Source: Codonopsis lanceolata
Lineage: Eukaryota > Streptophyta > Magnoliopsida > Asterales > Campanulaceae
Direction: 5' to 3'
NCBI GenBank assembly: GCA_013146195.2
Contig: CM028377.1
Span: forward strand, 172,778,355-172,842,354
Length of the DNA stretch: 64,000 nt
The first letter of the stretch is position 1. Each line of letters begins with the position of its first letter. Under the pieces are notes generated by a model. The model was not told the origin of the DNA, did not search any database, and was given only the letters and a program-made list of their open reading frames with translations. Shown one piece after another: positions 37,501 through 49,598 of this stretch. The position numbers and the translations under genes were made by a program.

Positions 37501-38705
37501 TTCTGAACGGAGGGAGTATCTCCACTTTCTGAACTCTTAACAAGTTGTTAATCGCTCACCCACTCAGGCACATGTATCCATGGAAGTAATCTTACTCCCT
37601 GTACTTACCAGTTCAGTACAAGATTTTCTCCTGCCCTTAAAACTTTATTTTAGATAAATCTCACCCAGTGATTTAATTTACCATATTGGCCCATCCCTCT
37701 AATAATACCATTTCGCTTTCGGCTACCACTTTCGGATACTGTTACAATAACAAGAACTGAATTTCAGTTGTCTTGTTTCTTTGCCTCCTTACTTTCTTTC
37801 TTTCTTTTTCTTAAATTTCAATAGCATTTTAGCATGGTTAACGGCCAAATCAAATACCAAATCAAACACAACTCATTAAAAACCAATAAAATAATCTATT
37901 TAATACTCATTTGATTCAAAACCCAAAAAACCTTCAAACAGTGGCACAGAATCCAATACTTTTACATATCCCACCATATTTATCTCCATTACTTTAATAT
38001 TTTTTTTCATAAAATGGCTAAACATTTGAAAAAATCATAGAATTTTTTTTTGATATCCAATAAAACAAACTAAGTCTCTATTTATTAGTAAAAATGTGTA
38101 CTTTAATAATTCAGGAAAAAAATTTTAAAAATAATTTTTTTGGCCGAAAATTGGCCAAGAAAAACAATGGTGGAAAAGGTTACTCAATGCTGCCATGTGG
38201 AAAGGGCAATGGCACAGGCGTCGGTAACACGTCGGCTGGTCTTGATGTTTTTTGAAAATTTTGGCGCCGTTTTGAACCCAAAATGCGTGAAACACGGTCG
38301 TTTTTGACACACTTTGTGGTTTGATTTGTCATAAATTGATATAAATCAAACCAAATCAAATAAGAATTGGATTAGGTTTTTTATAGATACACCTATGTAA
38401 AGGAAGATTCCACTTTGATTTGGGTTTGATACACTGATAACCCTAAAAGTGTTGACTTGAGCATACTCCATGGTGCAGGCCTTACTGTACAACAATTTAA
38501 TGCATTATGCTTTGCTATTTTCGGTAAGTGTAGCATTACTCCAATTTTTACATATTTTTGAAATACACAAAATTTGAATAATTTTTTTTAAATTGATATT
38601 ATACAAATATCTATACCAAAGAAAAAAAGCCTTCTGGCTAAAGAAATTTAAAAAATAATGAACAACGATGAATGAAGACTGAAAGACGAACTTACCCCTT
38701 CCCAT
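34586..38705 (-). CDS. Interferon-related developmental regulator (IFRD) family protein, SAT32-like
   Basis: Twelve minus-strand exons join in one frame: 38705-38696 (ATG, 10 bp), 37115-37001, 36895-36815, 36719-36637, 36551-36436, 36270-36160, 36053-35944, 35649-35340, 35265-35188, 35111-35061, 34980-34894 and 34657-34586 (TAG), about 407 aa. Exons 2-8 form ARM/HEAT-like helices (SLDHYLDNLFEKRGSTRE, LLAITVGCG, LLEADDESVHVAAGEALALI). The last four give the IFRD C-terminal domain (RWSQLLQ, LNFMKCLLGGGFVRHM, DVFDFTPGTHPTGKALY). Family and architecture fit plant IFRD proteins such as Arabidopsis SAT32 (At1g27760), linked to salt response. The usual basic N-terminal stretch is missing or sits in an unseen exon. 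The C-terminus is shorter than I expect, and the last exon may instead splice at 34598. Confidence 0.88.
34741..34781. repeat. (GA)n(GT)n compound microsatellite in an IFRD intron
   Basis: A GA run is directly followed by a GT run within the intron between the last two IFRD-like exons (34893-34658). Short (AC)n tracts follow at about 34827-34865. Confidence 0.9.
37282..37516. mobile_element. Stowaway-like MITE in IFRD intron 1
   Basis: CTCCCTCCGTTCCAGCCAAA and the inverted TTTGTTCTGAACGGAGGGAG are flanked by TA on both sides. It is 235 bp long and lies within the 1.58-kb first intron (37116-38695). Confidence 0.88.
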
Positions 38706-39099
38706 TGTGCTGGAAGAACCCTACACAGCCAATTAGGCAAGCTCTAACACAATAATGGGTTGTAGGAAGAATAATAATGGCCTAACGGATTCCGCTTTGA
38801 CTACAATCAGGTAAGCTCATTCTGAAAATACTTTCTCTAAGCTATTTTTCTCATATATATCTGCAACATCAAATATTGACATATCTATTGGGTAAACTTG
38901 TGAATTGAACACTTTTTCCATTCCTAAAAAACAGAATCAAAATAAACCCAATTAAAATCATAAAAGAATGAATTTTCTAATAAACAGTAGTATAATTTAA
39001 AAGGTTCATGAAACTAGTGTGCGACTGTGTGTAAAGGGAAAAGGCGGGGAGAGGCTGTACCAGAACAGAAGAGAGTTGGTTTCAGAGAGGACGAGGGCC

Positions 39100-39101
39100 C
39101 A

Positions 39102-39157
<56 letters not shown>

Positions 39158-39158
39158 C
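39100..39158. repeat. (TA)n(GA)n compound microsatellite upstream of the IFRD-like gene
   Basis: About 14 TA units are followed by about 14 GA units, 400 bp upstream of the proposed IFRD-like ATG on the opposite reading side. It is possibly part of the 5' untranslated or promoter region. Confidence 0.93.
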
Positions 39159-39159
39159 A

Positions 39160-40300
39160 GAATCTCTTCCTTGGATCAGAGTTTCGAATTTGCGATTCGA
39201 ATGAAATTAGGCAAATCGATGGAGTGTTCAATTAGGACATAGCGATAACGAGTTTGTTGGATAAAATTCGGCCCCGTCCCTTTTCAATAAGGAAAAGATA
39301 TTTTCGGCAGCTAAAACACGGGGTTTCTTCGTATTGGGCAATAAAGAGGTAGGTTAGAAAAATAATTATACTTATAAAAAACAATTATATATAGTCATAT
39401 TTGAAAGAAAATATCTATTATATCTCTTCTTCTTAAATAAATATCTTAAATAAGGATAAATGAGTTATGAAAATATCTATTATACCCCTTACTCTTAAAT
39501 AAGGATAAATGAGTTACTAACGCCTTATTCTTAAATACCCTTTTCGTTTTCCTCTGATTTTTCTCTGGTTTTCCTCTTGCAATTAGTTCAACGTAAACAT
39601 AGTTTTGCAACGGCTTTGCAACTGTCAGTAATTTTCAATTTGGTCTTCCCAATATTGTGTATTTCCGAATTTTCTCTACTTTGTTACTCTGTCAGGAACG
39701 GTATTTGGATTCAGGTTCGTATTTAGGTTTCGTTTTTTTTATTTTATTGAATGATTGGTCGATTACAAGACCAATGAGAATCTATGGTAGTGGATTGTGT
39801 TGGTCTCTTAATAGACATCAAGTAATTGCATTGGATTGTCTTTGGTTGATTAATTGAAATCAGTGAATGAAATTAAGGGATATCGACTTTTTTTCATTTT
39901 GGTTGTGTTGGTCTCTTAATCGGCATCAAGTAATTGTATTGCATTGTTTTTGGTTGATTAATTGAAATCAGTGAATGAAATTAAGGGGTATCGACTGTTT
40001 TTCATTTTGGTAGATTAATCGACTGTATTGCTTTTTGTTTGGTCTATTAATTGACATCAAGTAAATTAACTGTTTTGCATTGTCTTAACTTAATTTAACT
40101 CGATATTAAGGGGTCAATTAATCTACTTGATTGTATACATGTTTGGTCAACTAATCCACTATAAACGTTGCATTTAAAATTTGCAATTTTGGTGGCTTAA
40201 TTGAATACAGACTTAATATTTTTCATTATTTTTATTTATGAAACTACAATCTTATTTTACAATTTTATAGACTAATTTTTTATTCAATTGCATTGCAATT
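39160..40300. other. 5' region of the second MULE
   Basis: It is AT-rich and without a gene. Internal direct repeats occur: a block with GGTCTCTTAAT..GACATCAAGTAATTG is present at about 39800-39870 and 39905-39985 in near-identical form, and AATAAGGATAAATGAGTTA appears twice at 39450-39520. I could not locate a TIR. Confidence 0.4.
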
Positions 40301-42740
40301 ATGACTTCACCAAAATTTTGGACCACTGTGTTTAATTTTGAACATTTTGTAGATGAAAACAACAGATGGTCATGGAAATTTAGTGGCAACCAAAATGAAA
40401 GAGGGCTTGCAATCAATGATGAAACTTAATGTGAAGAGTTATATGTTAAAGTACGAAACATTTGCAAAGTTGATGATATAGAGATATCATTTCTTACTCC
40501 AGCAACGGTGCATAGTTTTCAAATTCCAGTCTGGATTACTTCAAACAACGAAGTTGAATGGTACTTAAATATTAATAAACAAGACTATTTGGCTCCTCTG
40601 TGTGTAACCCATGTGAGCCAAGAAAATTGCGACGGACACCGAGAAGAAAATAATGGAGTTGGTGGTGACATAAATGAAGAAGAAAATAATGTAGTTGGTG
40701 GTGGTGGTGACAGGCAAATTGAAGAAGAGAATAATGGAGATGGTCATGATGATGACACACAATTTGAAGAAGAAAATAATGGAGTTGGTAGTGATGAAAT
40801 GGAACCCGAAGGAGACGATCATAATACGAATGATTTTTCGGTTAGGTTGGAGGTAATTCAAAAATCTTTATCCTATAATGAGAATGATTTCTCAACACCA
40901 CCGAGATTTGAGTTTAGCCTAGGTGGTGACCGAGATCAAGGTAGTCGAGAAGGAAATGACTTCACAAGTGAGCATTTAGTTTCTTCGGTTGGAAGTACAT
41001 CGCGAGTGTTACCTGCATATACTGATTTGAAGGTTGGTCAAGTCTTCAATAACAAGAAAGAGCTTCACGAAGCTGTGCACTTGCTTGCATTGAACAACAA
41101 CTTTCAGTTCAAAATAAAAAAATCGAATAAGAAAGTGTACACACTAGTTTGTGGTGATGATAATTGCAAATGGCGTTTGTTTGCAACAAAGTACTTAGAA
41201 TGTGATTATTTTCAGATTCGAAAATATACAGGTGAGCATACTTGCCCCCTAAATATGTCTATGGCTAATCATAGACAAGCAACGTCGCGTATTATTGGAG
41301 TACAAATATCGCCAAGGCTTGAGGATCGTAACACTACATATAGACCTGCCGATGTCATTGCCGACATTTACCAATCATTGGGTGTAGATCTAAGTTATCA
41401 AAAAGCGAGGAGGTGTAGAGAAGCTGCCTTAGAACACCTAAGGGGTTCAGCCGAGGATAGTTACATTAAGTTGGCCGCATTTACCCATAACTTGAAATTG
41501 GTTAATCCATCAACAGTCTTCTCTTTAGAGCTTGATAGTGAAAACCGCTTTAAGTACTTCTTTTTGGCGTATGGGGCTTGCATTCTTAGATTCCACTCTG
41601 CAATGTGTTCGGTAGTTGTTGTGGATGGAACATTTTTAACTGCAAGATATAAAGGTACGCTGATTATTGTTACTTGCCAGGATGGAAATATGCAGATATA
41701 TCCTCTTGCATGGGCTGTTGTTGATTCTGAGAATGATGCATCATGGCTTTGATTTTTTTACAAAGTTGAAAGAAATAACAGGTGACCATGAAAGACTTGT
41801 TGTGATATCCGACCGACATAAGAGTCTTATTAGTGTTGTCCGTATTGTTTTTCAAAATGCATGTCATGCTTATTGTATCTATCATATAAAAGGCAACTTA
41901 AGGGCTGTTACTCGAAAGGCTGACACGGTCTCACTGTTCAAAAGAGCTGCAGAGGCATATACCAGGGAAGAGTTTCGCAAGCATATGTCTGAAATTGAGA
42001 AAACTGACGAGAAGGGTTGGAAATATCTTAGCGAAACAAATTTCGAAACGTGGGCAAGGTCACATTTCAAAGGAGACCGTTACAATATCATGACTTCAAA
42101 CAATGCAGAGTCTCTCAACTCAGTTTTTAGGAAAGCCCGACAGAGTCCTATACTTTCGCTGCTTGAGTTTATTGGAAAAAGTTGCAGCGTGGTTTTGTGA
42201 AAGGCGAAAGACAATGTTGTACAACCATTTTAACCCCAACAATGGAAGATAAATTAGGCAAAGCAATTCGAAAGCCAATAAGTTTACAAAGTGGTTGAAC
42301 CCATTGATCGCCCAAGTATGTGGTGAGGAGCGGGACCAAGAATTACACTAACTTTGATGGGAATACTTGCACCGCCAAAAATTTCAGCTTGGACCACCTA
42401 CCATGCGAGCATGCAATAGCGCTTGCAAAAAGGAGAGGTTTTTCTGTGCACCCGTTGTGCTCATCATTCTATACAACTGAGTGTTGGAGAGTGGCGTATT
42501 CCGAAAACATCTTCCCAGGCCATTGAAGAAGAATGGGACATTCCAGATAATATTAAGGAAATGACTATCTTGCCACCTTTAGTCCGACGTCGAGCTGGAC
42601 GTCGTCGAGAACAACAAGAATTCCGCCAACCGGAGAGTTTTTCGGAAGACAAAGATGCAAGAGGTGTCGCCAAGTTGGCCACAACCGCCTTCGTGTCGTG
42701 ATCAAACCCCTATGAGTGATAGGCATTCACAAATTAGTAA
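40301..42740 (+). pseudogene. MULE transposase (MURA-like), nearly full length but broken
   Basis: The coding starts at ATG 40301, with an in-frame TAA at about 40430, then runs open to about 41750. Domains: an N-terminal region; acidic repeats (EEENNGVGG-type, 40640-40800); a MuDR DNA-binding region with KWRLFATKYLECDYFQI (about 41165); and the transposase core with SVVVVDGTFLTARYKGTLI (first acidic residue). A frameshift at about 41747 leads to FFTKLKEITGDHERLVVISD and the CxxH-like HAYCIYHIKGNL block. Further shifts lead to the SWIM finger (LDHLPCEHAIALAKRRG, about 42385-42440) and a C-terminal CKRC...GHN knuckle (about 42665). At least one stop and three frameshifts make it inactive. Unlike the MULE at 16387, the whole domain order survives. 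Confidence 0.9.
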
Positions 42741-42809
42741 TGTCGGATTTGAAATTTATACGCTTTTGTAACGTTGAGTTCAGATTTCAATGTATTGTAA
42801 CTTTAATTT

Positions 42810-45800
42810 TGAATTTCAATGTTGGATACTATTTCTTATTTGAGTTTGTAAAGTTTGTATATCAGTTTCATATTTGCATAGTGTACATTAAACTTGCATA
42901 GGCCTACGTGCTGATAAAACAAGGTTGTAGGCCTACATGCTGATATTTAGCAGGAAGAACTTTTAGACTTGCAAAAGTCTAATCAACCAATATTATAACA
43001 AATGAATTAAGTAACTGACTTCAGTTACTGACTTGAGTCATGCTTAAAGTGATGAAACAGAAAGTAGGCCTACCTGCTGATATTCAGCAAGAAGAACTTT
43101 TACACTTGCTAAATTTTTTTAACTTGCTAAATCATTCATGTTGCAGCAATTCTATTAAACTAATCACTTTGGATAAAATATTAAACTTATGTACTTAAAT
43201 GTAATTGAGTTTAAGAGATACAAAAGAGATTTTGGTGTTTCTCTAAAAACAATCAATCATGTGCAACTTCATCGGCATCGTCATCAGAAGATTTTTCTTC
43301 AGCGGCTTCAGCAGCAGCTGCTGTTGCTTCACCTAGTTGTTTAGCTGCTCTGCCTAATCTAAGTTTAAGGCCTGCAATCTTCTCTTTGTAATTTGCAGCC
43401 TTTCCTTCAGCCTTTTCAGCTTTTGCCTTATGCTTTTCTTCCTCTTCCTTGTGAGCTAAGGCTTCAACTCTTAGCTCTGCTCGTTCTGCTCTATATGTCT
43501 CTTCCAGCTCATTGTATGCTTTCAGTGCTGTAGAATCACCTGCAGTAAGCTAGCCAAGTTTAGAATTAAAACAAAAAAAAATATTACTCCACTTACCTAC
43601 CCACGCCCTCTAAAACCCACAAGTAAGACTCACCTCGCAAAGATATGCAACTTCAATTGCAGCAGAGATGGAGTCCTTAATAGAGGGTAGAAGAGCTTCA
43701 ATCTGTAATCCTGCTCGCTCGCTCATCTGCTGTTTCACTCCTTCAATTTGTTGATTCAGCTTGAAGGTTCATCTCCTTGAGGTCTTCTTTGATATGAACC
43801 TGGGTGATCTTTAACATGTCCGGGGCTTCATAATAGCTTGAACCTTCAGAAAGACATGTGCAGTGGCAGTAGGAGTTGATGTGGAAGGGACATCAGTAGA
43901 ACCATCAGAACAGCTGGTGTAGGAGCAAATGTGGGGAGGGTGCACTTCATCAATCGAGGCGAGGTGCAGCACTTCATCAATCGGAGAAGATATAAGAGTA
44001 ATATCTCGGAAATATGATCTTCGTCTGGTGGCTTGTTAAGTGCATCCTTAATGATTCTGCTGCTTTGCCTCATTTGATATGCTAGCCCCGGCAGAGACAA
44101 TATTTGAACAACAATATCACTATCATCATCATGTGCAGAATCTTTTTCCTCTTCATCTTCCTGCTCAGAAGAGCTGGAGCTAGAGCTGTAACTCACTAGA
44201 GGAATAGTAGGAGTGGCATCTGTTGGTATATCTTCAACAAGAGAGGCATCTGTTGGTATTTCTTCAGCAGGTCTATTGACCTCTTCATCTATACCAGCTG
44301 CTGCAGAGGGCTCTTGGATATTTGAAATAGATGTAGATGGAAGTGAAGGGGGTTTGGTGTAGGTCAACATCAGGTTCGGGAGATGGGGGTAGGATGAAGG
44401 ATATAGGTTGAACATTGAGTGGTTGAGGTGAAGTAGATGAAGAAGGAATGGTAGGTTTCGATTCAGGTGCAGCAGATGAAGATGGGGTTTGGCGAGGCTC
44501 AACAGATGGCTGGGCAGATGTTGATGCTCCTCCTGCCTTTGATGATTTCTTGCCAAAAATTGACACGTATTTGGCAGTAGCCATTTCAACCTTATACTTT
44601 ATATTTTCCATGGCTTTATCTTGAATATTTTTGATTCTGGCCATGTTCATTGGAGGTAGTCTACCTGCTTCTCTATCGATGCTGTCTTCCTCAGTAGCAG
44701 GTCTGCCAACAAGATAAGGATCATTAACCATCATCTTTGGTAAACCATACTCATTGTTGAAAATATCCCACACATCCAGTATTAGCTCATCTTGCACAAA
44801 CCTGTCTTGTGCAAGATAGAAGGCATTCCATTCAATGGGCATTAGGTCAAAACATTTGCCGTAATTGAGGGCAATCTCTTCTACAGTTGTCAATCCTTGC
44901 ACGGGTTTTTTGTAGGGAACCCATAAGTATCTGTTGAAATTTGAGTCCACATATTTGATGGGATCTACCCTTGGTTTGTCCTCCTTCTTCTCCTCATGAA
45001 AGGACAGAAGGGCTTGAATGAAGTAGGGTAGATGGTCAATGGGGAAGGCCCAATCATTAGGAATACCAATAGGATTGGCAGAGTAGGGATCATTTCTGGG
45101 ATGAAAGGTTGGGTTGAAAATAGGTGGGAAGTATGGTTTCCGAGCTTGTTTTGGGTTGGAGGTAGGTAAAGCAGTAGGTGATGAAGGTGGTTTGTTTTGA
45201 GGTTCAGAAGTAGCAGGGAAGGGAATGAAGGTTTCAGGGTTTGATTCAACAGTTGTCCTCTGCCTCTTCCTAGCATACTTTTTGGCAACAAAGGTTTGGC
45301 AGTGTGCAGCTACTTCTTCATCTCTCTCCTCCTCATTAATTGCCAGATTTATCCTTCTACTTTTTCTTTTGGAGCAAAGAAGCTACCACAAACTTGCTTG
45401 AGTTAGTGGCCTGTGTGATATCTCACGAACCATACTTCCTTCCACCACCGGTTGAATCACATCTGCAGGTGCCACACTCCTAACAAGAGCATGTATCTGT
45501 CTCAGAAAGTGGGTAATGATGAGGTAGTGGGTGATTTTGGATTTTGCTGGGTTCTTCCTATGTCTATTCATATTCTCATAAATGAGTTTAACTAAAACAG
45601 CAGCCCAGTTGACTTTTTCTCCCAAAGACAATGGCAGCCATGCTAATTGCTCTTTCAGAACCTTGTCTTTTGCCCCGTATTTGACAATTAGGCATTTGTC
45701 TAAAAATGTAAGCTAGGCATAATACGGAAGATATTTTTCTTTCTATCTCAGCCTATAGGTATACAGGGACATTTCCCATCATAACAATCCATCCACCATA

Positions 45801-46545
45801 CTTAATTTCCTTGCTAATTTCAGATAGAGACGAACCTTCAGGTGTTGATATTGGGAAAGGCATTCGAATGGTTTGGGTATCAAACACTACATCTATCCCA
45901 TTGATCTTTCCAGAGAGGGAGTTTGGTATATCTGGTGTGGGTTGCATGTGGTGGAAGAATAACTCTGTTAAAGTTTGACTGTAGGTTGTGCCTATGTCGA
46001 AGGTAAGAAGGGGAAGAAGTCCAGAATTTGTGAGCAACGTAACCAATTCGCCGCCAATGTCAAGTTTGTTTAGTGCGGTGACATCCAAAATGCATCCTAG
46101 GTCGGAGTTATGATCAGCCATTGCACCTGAGTTCAAGAAGAAACTAGGGTTTAAGAGTTTTGTGGAAGAAGACGAGTACAGAAGGCAGTTGCAAAGAGAG
46201 AGGAGAGAAAACTTTTTGAATTTTTTTTTTGGTTTTTAAGTTTTTGAAAAGTTTCCAAAATGATTGAGCGGTTATATCAAGAAGCCTTTTGGGATAAGTG
46301 ATATGGGGGCTTCAATTAAAAAAAACTGCGGAACTGCCTTGAAATTGTAAGGAGTTTTTGGGTCTCGCACCAACATTTAAAGTTTGTCAGTTTTAGTGGA
46401 ATGTGTCAAGTCTGTCGTCAGTTTGAGAAGGTGAGCAATTGTAGTGACATGATGTGTCAGCATTAGCTGATACAAAGCACATGTCTATGTGGCATAATTA
46501 AAACTGGATTGAATGAGAACGCTTAAAGTTATCAAGTGTTGACCT
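42810..46545 (+). repeat. Left arm of a giant interrupted inverted repeat
   Basis: Read in reverse complement, this arm aligns with 50391-53790. The inner border is sharp: GACCT at 46541-46545 pairs with AGGTC at 50391. Long matching blocks include the 5' untranslated region (46245-46540 with 50391-50690), the start codons (46121 with 50813), the DIDREAGRLPPM-type coding region, and outer non-coding blocks (42847-42900 with about 53670-53722). Roughly 43140-43930 of this arm (the gene 3' end) has no counterpart on the right. Confidence 0.9.
43253..46121 (-). pseudogene. Unidentified plant-TE-type gene, left copy, decayed
   Basis: The minus-strand ATG at 46121 opens MADHNSDLGCILDV. A conserved LLPLLTFDIGTTYSQTL, then NGIDVVFDTQTI region follows, with stops near 45753. 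Next come YENMNRHRKNPAKSKITHYL and HALVRSVAPADVI (45383-45631), then NAFYLAQDRFVQDELI (44700-44950), then a long Pro/Ser-rich region. Two 3' exons end it (acceptor at 43540, donor near 43633). The last encodes an Ala/Glu/Lys coiled coil with an acidic SSDDDADEVAHD tail. The first block recalls the 'putative plant transposon protein' family seen in plant repeats, but I cannot confirm that. Several frameshifts and stops make this copy non-functional. It has the full 3' end that the right copy lacks. Confidence 0.6.
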
Positions 46546-47048
46546 ACCTGCTGATATTCAGCAGGTAGAACTTTTAGACTTGCTAAAGTCTAATGATCTT
46601 AATTAATAACCAAAATATGTTTTGAATAATGTACGTTGGATTACTCAACCCAATATTAAAACAAATGAGTCAAGTAACTGACTTCACTTACTTGAAACAT
46701 TCAGTAGGTGAGAAATTGTAATTATTTCAAATTTTAGTTATTTGTTGTTTTCAAACTAAAATTTTATATAATGTATTTAAGTAATTCTAAATCATTAATG
46801 TTTCAAAGAAGTTGGTTCATAGTAGCTAAATAAGTCAGAATAACGTTTAGTCTTTGCCAGCAGGTAGGTTCACAGCAGACATGTCAGCTGACTACTGATA
46901 TTAGTAGGTCGATTACTTAAACAATTGTATAACAAATGATTGAGGTAAATGAATCACTAAATAACAAAAAGTTCCATTAATTAAGCATAGTAATAAAAAT
47001 TTCATATAGAATATCTACATTCAAACAATAGTACACTACAATTAAACA
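46546..47048. other. Spacer with hairpin-forming module
   Basis: It begins with ACCTGCTGATATTCAGCAGG and then TTAGACTTGCTAAAGTCTAA, two adjacent small hairpins. The same module lies at about 42938-42985 and 43070-43110 and, inverted, at about 53512-53560. No coding sequence is present. Confidence 0.55.
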
Positions 47049-47570
47049 CTAAGGAAGCGACAAATTGTTGGAATTTGTGTTTCCTTTGAACATTCCAATA
47101 ATCAGGCCAACAACAATTGTCCAAATTAGGAGAATTGCACAAAAATAGGACTGAGCTCTTTCTTTTGACTTGATAAATTGTTCTTCCAATTTTCTTGCTT
47201 CTACTTTGAGTTTTTCGTTCTTCATCTTCAATTTTTCAGCTTGTTGATCCTTTTGTCTGAGTTGACTTTCAAGTTTGTCAACCTCATGCTTCAAATCCAC
47301 TAGTTGTGATCTAAGCCGTCCACAAATAACTATTTTTTTTATCTCTCAGGCAGTGGTGGGTCAATCCAAGCAAAAAACTTACAGTGGTTAGCTTGATCCT
47401 GAGATTGAAAATAAAAATAAATAAATAAACATCGGCATATAATTAATAATGAAAAAAGAAATAAATATAACCTTATAGTTTCCACATCCAATGAACCTTC
47501 TACTTGGGTTTTCATCACTCCAAGATGTCCACATAGGTGCGCGAACACCACAATTGCAAACTCTTGTCAA
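47049..47570 (-). pseudogene. Second GRF zinc-finger / coiled-coil / membrane-anchor gene, frameshifted
   Basis: The minus-strand coding CNCGVRAPMWTSW and NPSRRFIGCGNYK is followed by an intron (about 47473 to 47400), then HCKFFAWIDPPLPER. Together these give a complete GRF finger (C-x-C-G...NPxRRF..C...C-x-F-F-x-W-x-D). A one-base shift at an A8 run separates it from a coiled coil (LESQLRQKDQQAEKLKMKNE) and a terminal hydrophobic helix (AILLIWTIVVGLIIGMF). No in-frame ATG precedes the finger. The architecture is the same as the gene inside the MULE at 19973-20485. It lies minus-strand, downstream of a MULE transposase. Confidence 0.8.
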
Positions 47571-48030
47571 ATTGCGCTAAATGATTCGAAGTTCCTTCTC
47601 TTGGAAAATTGGGGTTTCCATTTTTGGGAATCAATTTTGTTTGCTTGTTGAGTTGTTCGTTGTTCGAGGAGAGGGAGTATGGCGTTGGAATTGAGTATGT
47701 GCGTTGGATTATCCGTAGAAGCCCTAGGTCAAGAAGAAACCCCAAGAACCGTTGAGGGAGAGTTTTTAGTTGGAGTGAATTATGAGTATAAGCCCTAGTG
47801 GGAAAAGCGCTTCAATTCAATATAGCATTTTGGAGGGACAAATTTTTTCAAATTTTAGGGGGAATATGAATTGAGGGGCTTTCAAATTTTTTGTCAAAAA
47901 TAAGAAAACTAATTACGTATACCTATTTATGGGCGTAGGTATCAAGTGTTGTCATTTATTTTAGTTATTTTCATATTATTAGTACATAGCTAGCAAAAAA
48001 TAACTATCAGTTATAAATTAAATTAAAGAT

Positions 48031-49598
48031 AATTAAATTATGATAAGACCCTAACGTAACGCTACGTTGTGTTATCATGTTAAGTAACGTTGTGTTATGA
48101 TAAGACCTAACGTTACGCTACGTTGTGTTATCGTTAAGTAACGTTGTGTTATGATAAGACCTAACGCTACGTGTGTTATCATGTTAAGTAACGCTTGTGT
48201 TATGATAAGACCTAACGCTACATTACGTTGTGTTATCATGTTAAGTAACGCTGTGTTATGATAAGACCTAACGTTACGCTACGCTGTGTTATCATGTTAA
48301 GTAACGTTGTGTTATGATAAGACCAACGCTACATTACGCTGTGTTATCATGTTAAGTAACGCTTGTGTTATGATAAGACCTAACGCTACATTACGCTGTG
48401 TTATCATGTTAAGTAACGTTGTGTTATGATAAGACCTAACGCTACGCTACGCTGTGTTATCATGTTAAGTAACGTTGTGTTATGATAAGACCTAACGCTA
48501 CGCTACGTTGTGTTATCATGTTAAGTGTTATGATAAGACCTAACGCTACGCTGTGTTATCATGTTAAGTAACGCTGTTATGATAAGACCTAACGTTACGT
48601 TACGTGTGTTATCATGTTAAGTAACGTTGTGTTATGATAAGACCTAACGACGCCATGTTAAGTAACTATGATAAGACCCCATACGCGTTGTGTTATCATG
48701 TTAAGTAACGTTGTGTTATGATAAGACCCAACGTTACGCTACGCGTTAAGTAACGTTGTGTTATGATAAGACCTAACGCTACGCTACGTTGTGTTATCGT
48801 TAAGTAACGCTGTGTTATGATAAGTAACGCTACGTTAAGTAACGTTGTGTTATGATAAGACCCAACGACGTTACGTTGTGTTATCAACGTTGTGTTATGA
48901 TAAGACCTAACGCTACATTACGCTGTGTTATCATGTTAAGTAACGTTGTGTTATGATAAGACCTAACGTTACGCTGTGTTATCATGTTAAGTAACGCTGT
49001 GTTATGATAAGACCTAACGTTACGCGTGTTATCATGTTAAGTAACGTTGTGTTACGATAAGACCTAACGTTACGCTACGTTGTGTTATCATGTTAAGTAA
49101 CCGTTACGATAAGACCTAACGCTACGCTACGCTGTGTTATCATGTTAAGTAACGTTGTGTTATGATAAGACCTAACGTTACGCATTACGCTGTGTTATCA
49201 TGTTAAGTAACGCTGTTATGATAAGACCTAACGCTACGCTACGTACGCTGTGTTATCATGTTAAGTAACGTTGTGTTATGATAAGACCTAACGCTACGCT
49301 ACGCTGTGTTATCATGTTAAGTAACGTTGTGTTATGATAAGACCTAACGTTATTACGCTGTGTTATCATGTTAAGTAACGCTGTGTTATGATAAGACCAA
49401 CGTTACGTTACGTTGTGTTATCATGTTAAGTAACGTTGTGTTACGATAAGACCTAACGTTACGTTACGTTGTGTTATCATGTTAAGTAACGTTGTGTTAT
49501 GATAAGACCTAACGTTACGTTACGTTTTGTTATCATGTTAAGTAACGTTGTGTTATGATAAGACCTAACGTTAAGTTACGTTGTGTTATCATGTTAAG
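48031..49598. repeat. Tandem array, 51-56 bp unit, about 28 copies
   Basis: The landmark GTTATGATAAGACC repeats at 48094, 48148, 48199, 48255, 48311 and onward. Each unit reads roughly GTTATGATAAGACCTAACG, then (CTACG)1-3, TGTGTTATCATG and TTAAGTAACG. TTATCAT and ATGATAA within a unit are reverse complements separated by about 18 bp, so every unit can form a small hairpin. Copies differ mainly by gain or loss of 5-bp TACG-type steps, consistent with slippage. Confidence 0.95.

Noticed and set aside
40565..40861. Long minus-strand frames opposite the MULE transposase
   Set aside because: Antisense shadows of the acidic repeats in the transposase; composition (His/Ile/Phe) is low-complexity.
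48696..48887. Open frame repeating IITQRYLT
   Set aside because: It is the tandem array read in one frame; periodic only because the unit length is sometimes a multiple of three.
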